NCBI RefSeq assembly: GCF_000721705.1
Contig: NZ_JOJL01000017.1
Span: 1-64,000 of the forward strand
Length of the DNA stretch: 64,000 nucleotides
From: Actinoplanes subtropicus
Lineage (GTDB): Bacteria; Actinomycetota; Actinomycetes; Mycobacteriales; Micromonosporaceae
Direction: 5' to 3'
Each line of letters opens with the position of its first letter. Position 1 is the first letter of the stretch. Position numbers and translations under genes: made by a program. The notes under the pieces are model-generated. The model was not told the origin of the DNA. It did not search any database and saw only the letters and a program-made list of their open reading frames with translations. Below are positions 61,258-64,000 of the stretch, piece after piece.

Positions 61258-61629
61258 TCACGCACCCCAAGGGTCGTCGATCAGCAGAGCCCACGTGCCG
61301 TCCGGGCGGCGGCGCATGACGTCGGCGCTGGTGCCGCTCAACTGCAGCGGGTTGCCGTCCGGCGTGGTGCCGTCGAGCGTCCAGGAGTTGAGCACGGTGG
61401 CGATGTCGCCGGCCTGGACGACCTTGCGGACGTCCGGGGTCAGGGTCGGGCGCAGGGCGGCGAACCCGGCGAGCGCGGCCCGGATCTGCTCGAGGCCGTG
61501 CAGCGGCTCGGCGCCGGGCTGCGGAATGAACGCGGCGTCCGGCTCGTACAGGGCGACGGCGTCGTCGAGGCGGCCGTCGTGCAGGGCGGCGGCGAAGTCG
61601 GTGATGACCTGGGCGGGCGTGGCGGGCAT
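61258..61629 (-). CDS. SnoaL-like/NTF2-fold protein (4)
   Basis: 123 aa NTF2-like domain similar to the YybH/SgcJ-like group: VITDFAAALHDGRLDDAVAL, YEPDAAFIPQPGAEPLHGLE, GTSADVMRRRPDGTWALLID. It is 13 bp after the flavodoxin-fold gene with GAAAGG as ribosome site, so clearly in the same operon. In ECF41-type systems an NTF2-fold domain is fused to the sigma factor and tunes it; here a separate one precedes a sigma gene. A regulatory role is possible but unproven. Confidence 0.85.
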   Translation of the reverse strand: MPATPAQVITDFAAALHDGRLDDAVALYEPDAAFIPQPGAEPLHGLEQIRAALAGFAALRPTLTPDVRKVVQAGDIATVLNSWTLDGTTPDGNPLQLSGTSADVMRRRPDGTWALLIDDPWGA

Positions 61630-61642
61630 GGTGGTCGGCCTT

Positions 61643-62356
61643 TCAGCGGTATTCGGGGTTGGGGAAGTCGAAGCGGCAGCCGGCGTCCCATTCGCTGCGC
61701 TGGTTGCCGTGCGCCGGGATGCCGCCGGCGTCCTTGAGCATCCGGGCCAGGTGCAGCAGGTTCCAGGTCATGAACGTGGTGTTGCGGTTGGTGAAGTCGT
61801 TCTGCGGCCCACCCGAGCCGGGATCGAGGTAGGACGGGCCGGGCCCGGCCTCGCCGATCCAGCCGGCGTCGGCCTGCGGCGGGATCGTGTAGCCCAGATG
61901 CTGCAAGCTGTAGAGGACGTTCTGGGCGCAATGCTTGACGCCGTCCTCGTTGCCGGTGATCAGGCAACCGCCGACCCGGCCGTAATAGGCGTACTGGCCG
62001 GCCTCGTTGAGCAGGTGGGAGCAGGCGTACAGCCGTTCGATGACCTGCTTGGTGACCGACGAGTTGTCGCCCAGCCAGATCGGGCCCGCGATGATCAGGA
62101 TGTCGGCCGGCAGGACCTTGTCGCGGTAGATCTCCGGCCACGCGTCGGTAGCCCAGCCGTGCTCGGTCATGTCCGGCCAGACCCCGGTCGCGATGTCGTG
62201 GTCGACGGCCCGCAGGACCTCGACCCGTACCCCCTGCTTCTCCATGATCGCCCGGCTCAGGTCGATCAGGCCGCCGGTGTTGCTCACCTCCGGGGACCGC
62301 TTCAGCGTGCAGTTGATGACCAGGGCGCGTAGATCGTCGTAACGGGTTTCGGGCAT
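61643..62356 (-). CDS. Flavodoxin-fold NAD(P)H-dependent reductase
   Basis: 237 aa from the ATG behind GAGGAGGA. Flavodoxin-like fold: LRALVINCTLKRSPEVSNTG phosphate-binding start, ADILIIAGPIWLGDNSSVTK FMN loop, YYGRVGGCLITGNEDGVKH, and a long C-terminal part ending FDFPNPEYR. Related to NADPH-dependent FMN reductases/quinone reductases. First gene of the operon with SnoaL-like, ECF sigma and anti-sigma genes. It may produce or remove the redox signal that the sigma pair senses (inference). Confidence 0.9.
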   Translation of the reverse strand: MPETRYDDLRALVINCTLKRSPEVSNTGGLIDLSRAIMEKQGVRVEVLRAVDHDIATGVWPDMTEHGWATDAWPEIYRDKVLPADILIIAGPIWLGDNSSVTKQVIERLYACSHLLNEAGQYAYYGRVGGCLITGNEDGVKHCAQNVLYSLQHLGYTIPPQADAGWIGEAGPGPSYLDPGSGGPQNDFTNRNTTFMTWNLLHLARMLKDAGGIPAHGNQRSEWDAGCRFDFPNPEYR

Positions 62357-62752
62357 CGGTTCCTCCTCGGTTGATGCCCGGTAGTCCCCGGCCCGGCCCG
62401 AAGCGTTACACCAGTTGCCGTACGGCGAAGGGAAGCGGCGGCCTTCGAGCCGGGCAAAGACATCCCGGGACGACGACAGCGTTACCCGAGAAGCCACGTC
62501 GCGGCGGCACAGTTCCGTACCCGTGCGACGTTTGCGCGGCTGGCCAGGCTGAACGGCCATGGCACGGCAGCAGATGCGCGATCGGCCGGTGGCCGGGGAG
62601 CTGACCAGCAGTCGTGGGAATGCCGGTCGAAGGGTCGGCTGTTGCCAGAGTCTTACCGACTTCTTATGGCCTGTCGCCGAGGTGAGCGGCGGCGGCTGTC
62701 GGGTCCGTACCTCCCGCCGAACCCACCGTTCATCCTCGGAGGTACATCGATC
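62357..62752. other. Divergent promoter region of the ECF operon and the lactonase-like gene
   Basis: 396 bp without a gene. On the minus strand GTAACGC occurs twice: TGTAACGCTT (complement of 62401-62410) and GGTAACGCTG (complement of 62477-62486). The first is followed about 20 bp later by CTACCG and lies near the operon start, so it could be an ECF-type -35 element. On the plus strand GGAGG at 62738-62742 serves the lactonase-like gene. Confidence 0.4.
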
Positions 62753-63930
62753 ATGCGCAGAAGAACCGTTGTCGCGGCCGCCGCCACGGTGCTGATCACC
62801 GGAGCCGCGGTTACCACCGGAGTTGCCTTCGCGCACGAGATCCCGCAGCAGCCTGCGAAGTACGGCGCGGGACACGCGGCCGACCGTGGCGGCATGGTTT
62901 TCGTGCAGTCGAACGACCCGAAGCACAACTCCGTTCTCGCGTTCCGCCGGGCGGCCGACGGCAAGCTGACCCCGGCCGGTGAATATCGGACCGGCGGGCG
63001 CGGCGGCGCGCAGAAAGACAACCCGTTCGACCCGCTGGCCTCGCAGGAGTCGCTGGTCGTCGACCGTACCCGGCAGATGATGATCGCGGTGAACGCGGGC
63101 AGCAATTCGGTCACCACGTTCCGCGTACGCGGACAGCGCCTCACCGATCCGCACACGGTGAGTTCGGGCGGTGACTTCCCGAGCAGCATCGCGGTGTCCG
63201 GCAGCACCGTGTACGTGTTGAACGCGGGGGGCAAGACCAACGTGAGCGGCTTCCACCTGACCGATCGCGGCCTGCAGCCGTTGAGCAAATCCGCCCGCGA
63301 CCTGGGCATCACCAACGACGCCACCCCATTGTTCACCGCATCGCCGCCCCAGGTCGGTTTCAGCCCGGACGGCCGGCACCTCGTGGTGACGACCAAGAGC
63401 GGCAACACGATCGACGTGTTCGGCGTCGAGAAGGACGGTCGGCTCTCGGCCAAGCCCGTGTCGACCCGGTCGAACGGCGACGTGCCGTTCTCCTTCGTCT
63501 TCGACCGCAAGGGTCACCTGCTGGTGACCGAGGCCGCCAAGTCCGGAGTGACCTCGTACGCGCTGCGCGCCGACGGCAAGCTTCAGGTGATCACGCCGTC
63601 GGTTGAATCCGGTCAGCAGACGCTGTGCTGGATCGCGCCGGCCGGCAAGTTCTTCTACGGCACCAACCCGGGCAGCTCGACGATCACCCTCTACCACGTC
63701 GACGACGCCGGGCTGGTGTCGATCGGCGGGAAGAAGCGCCGGGCGCCGGCCCGATCGACCTGGCCGCCACGGCCGACGGATCGCTGCTCTACGTGCAGAA
63801 CACCCTGGCTGGCACGGTCGAGGGCTTCCGGGTGGCGAGCAACGGATCGCTGACCCTGGTGACGACCCTGAACAAGGGCCTGCCGGTGTTCGCCGACGGC
63901 TCCGGCATGGAGGGCCTCGTGGTCTGGTGA
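62753..63930 (+). pseudogene. Exported lactonase-family beta-propeller protein with a one-base frameshift
   Basis: Signal peptide MRRRTVVAAAATVLITGAAV (cleavage near VAFAHE), then repeated blades: SNDPKHNSVLAFRRAADGKL, VVDRTRQMMIAVNAGSNSVT, GFSPDGRHLVVTTKSGNTID-like blades with D-G-R-x-L, typical of the YncE/6-phosphogluconolactonase-like family. The frame breaks near 63738, where AAGAAGCGCC lacks one G; the continuation GPIDLAATADGSLLYVQNTL, then GSGMEGLVVW, completes the propeller to a stop at 63930. About 392 residues if corrected. The near-complete tail suggests a recent lesion or a sequencing error. Confidence 0.83.
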
Positions 63931-63962
63931 CCTTACCGGCGAACAGCGGGACGAGGGCTCAC

Positions 63963-63988
63963 GCCCGGGTGCCGGCCGGCACCCGGGC
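63963..63988. terminator. Terminator after the lactonase-like gene
   Basis: A perfect 26-bp palindrome (arms GCCCGGGTGCC and complement) begins 33 bp after the stop codon at 63930; no U-tract. Confidence 0.65.
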
Positions 63989-64000
63989 ATGTCTGCGTCG

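Noticed and set aside
1..64000. CRISPR array, insertion sequence or rRNA operon
   Set aside because: No regularly spaced repeats, no transposase motifs and no rRNA-like sequence were seen on reading.

Overview
High-GC DNA (roughly 70% G+C by eye) with GTG/TTG starts, AGGAGG-type ribosome sites and actinobacterial families (MmyB-type XRE regulators, DUF2637 transfer proteins, a Ddn-like F420 enzyme, a CGNR regulator, an ECF sigma factor with a zf-HC2 anti-sigma factor). It is a filamentous actinomycete chromosome; Actinoplanes/Micromonosporaceae is a guess only. There is no rRNA, no intact tRNA, no CRISPR array and no recognisable transposase. The window is an accessory region rich in oxidoreductases, small regulators and broken genes.

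0-5 kb: debris of an integrative element. It holds the C-terminal end of a tyrosine integrase with its terminator, a 42-bp tRNA-Gly(CCC) 3' half that looks like an attachment site, a DUF2637 transfer gene broken by a 25-bp deletion, a frameshifted gene on the other strand, a LexA-type box, and a Panacea-domain gene overlapping a small possible toxin gene. The same att plus DUF2637 unit recurs at 34.75-36.63 kb with DUF2637 intact, and a third DUF2637 scrap lies at 4.8 kb. I read this as remnants of tandem insertions of one element family, with about 30 kb of cargo between the two ends.

5-34.5 kb: cargo. It consists of small regulator-plus-enzyme modules: MmyB/quinone reductase; TetR/epoxide hydrolase; YjbR and AraC genes; a minus-strand run of VOC, two SnoaL-like proteins and an MDR dehydrogenase; SDR, ABM, methyltransferase, alpha/beta hydrolase, enoyl-CoA hydratase and two more SDRs; an LtrA membrane protein with a TetR regulator whose operator also lies in front of an SDR; then an SDR-SDR-aldo/keto reductase operon, two MmyB regulators and a further SDR. 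Many genes here are truncated or frameshifted.

36.7-48 kb: a thioredoxin-like relic; a TetR-ABC exporter operon; an orphan chemoreceptor; a second ABC exporter with a divergent TetR; a Ca2+/Na+ exchanger; and a CPA1 cation/proton antiporter preceded by a short upstream reading frame.

48-64 kb: SDR/MmyB pair; GNAT-EamA operon divergent from a CGNR regulator; a 1013-residue STAND-like ATPase followed by a methyltransferase-SDR pair; TetR/SnoaL and SDR/TetR divergent pairs; a four-gene operon (flavodoxin-fold reductase, SnoaL-like protein, ECF sigma, zf-HC2 anti-sigma); and an exported beta-propeller lactonase-like gene with a one-base frameshift.

The recurring logic is one regulator facing one oxidoreductase or hydrolase across a short intergenic dyad. 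Nine SDRs, four MmyB regulators, six TetRs and four NTF2-fold proteins occur in 64 kb, which suits a detoxification or xenobiotic-response island. The four MmyB loci share a CTGRC-centred intergenic motif.
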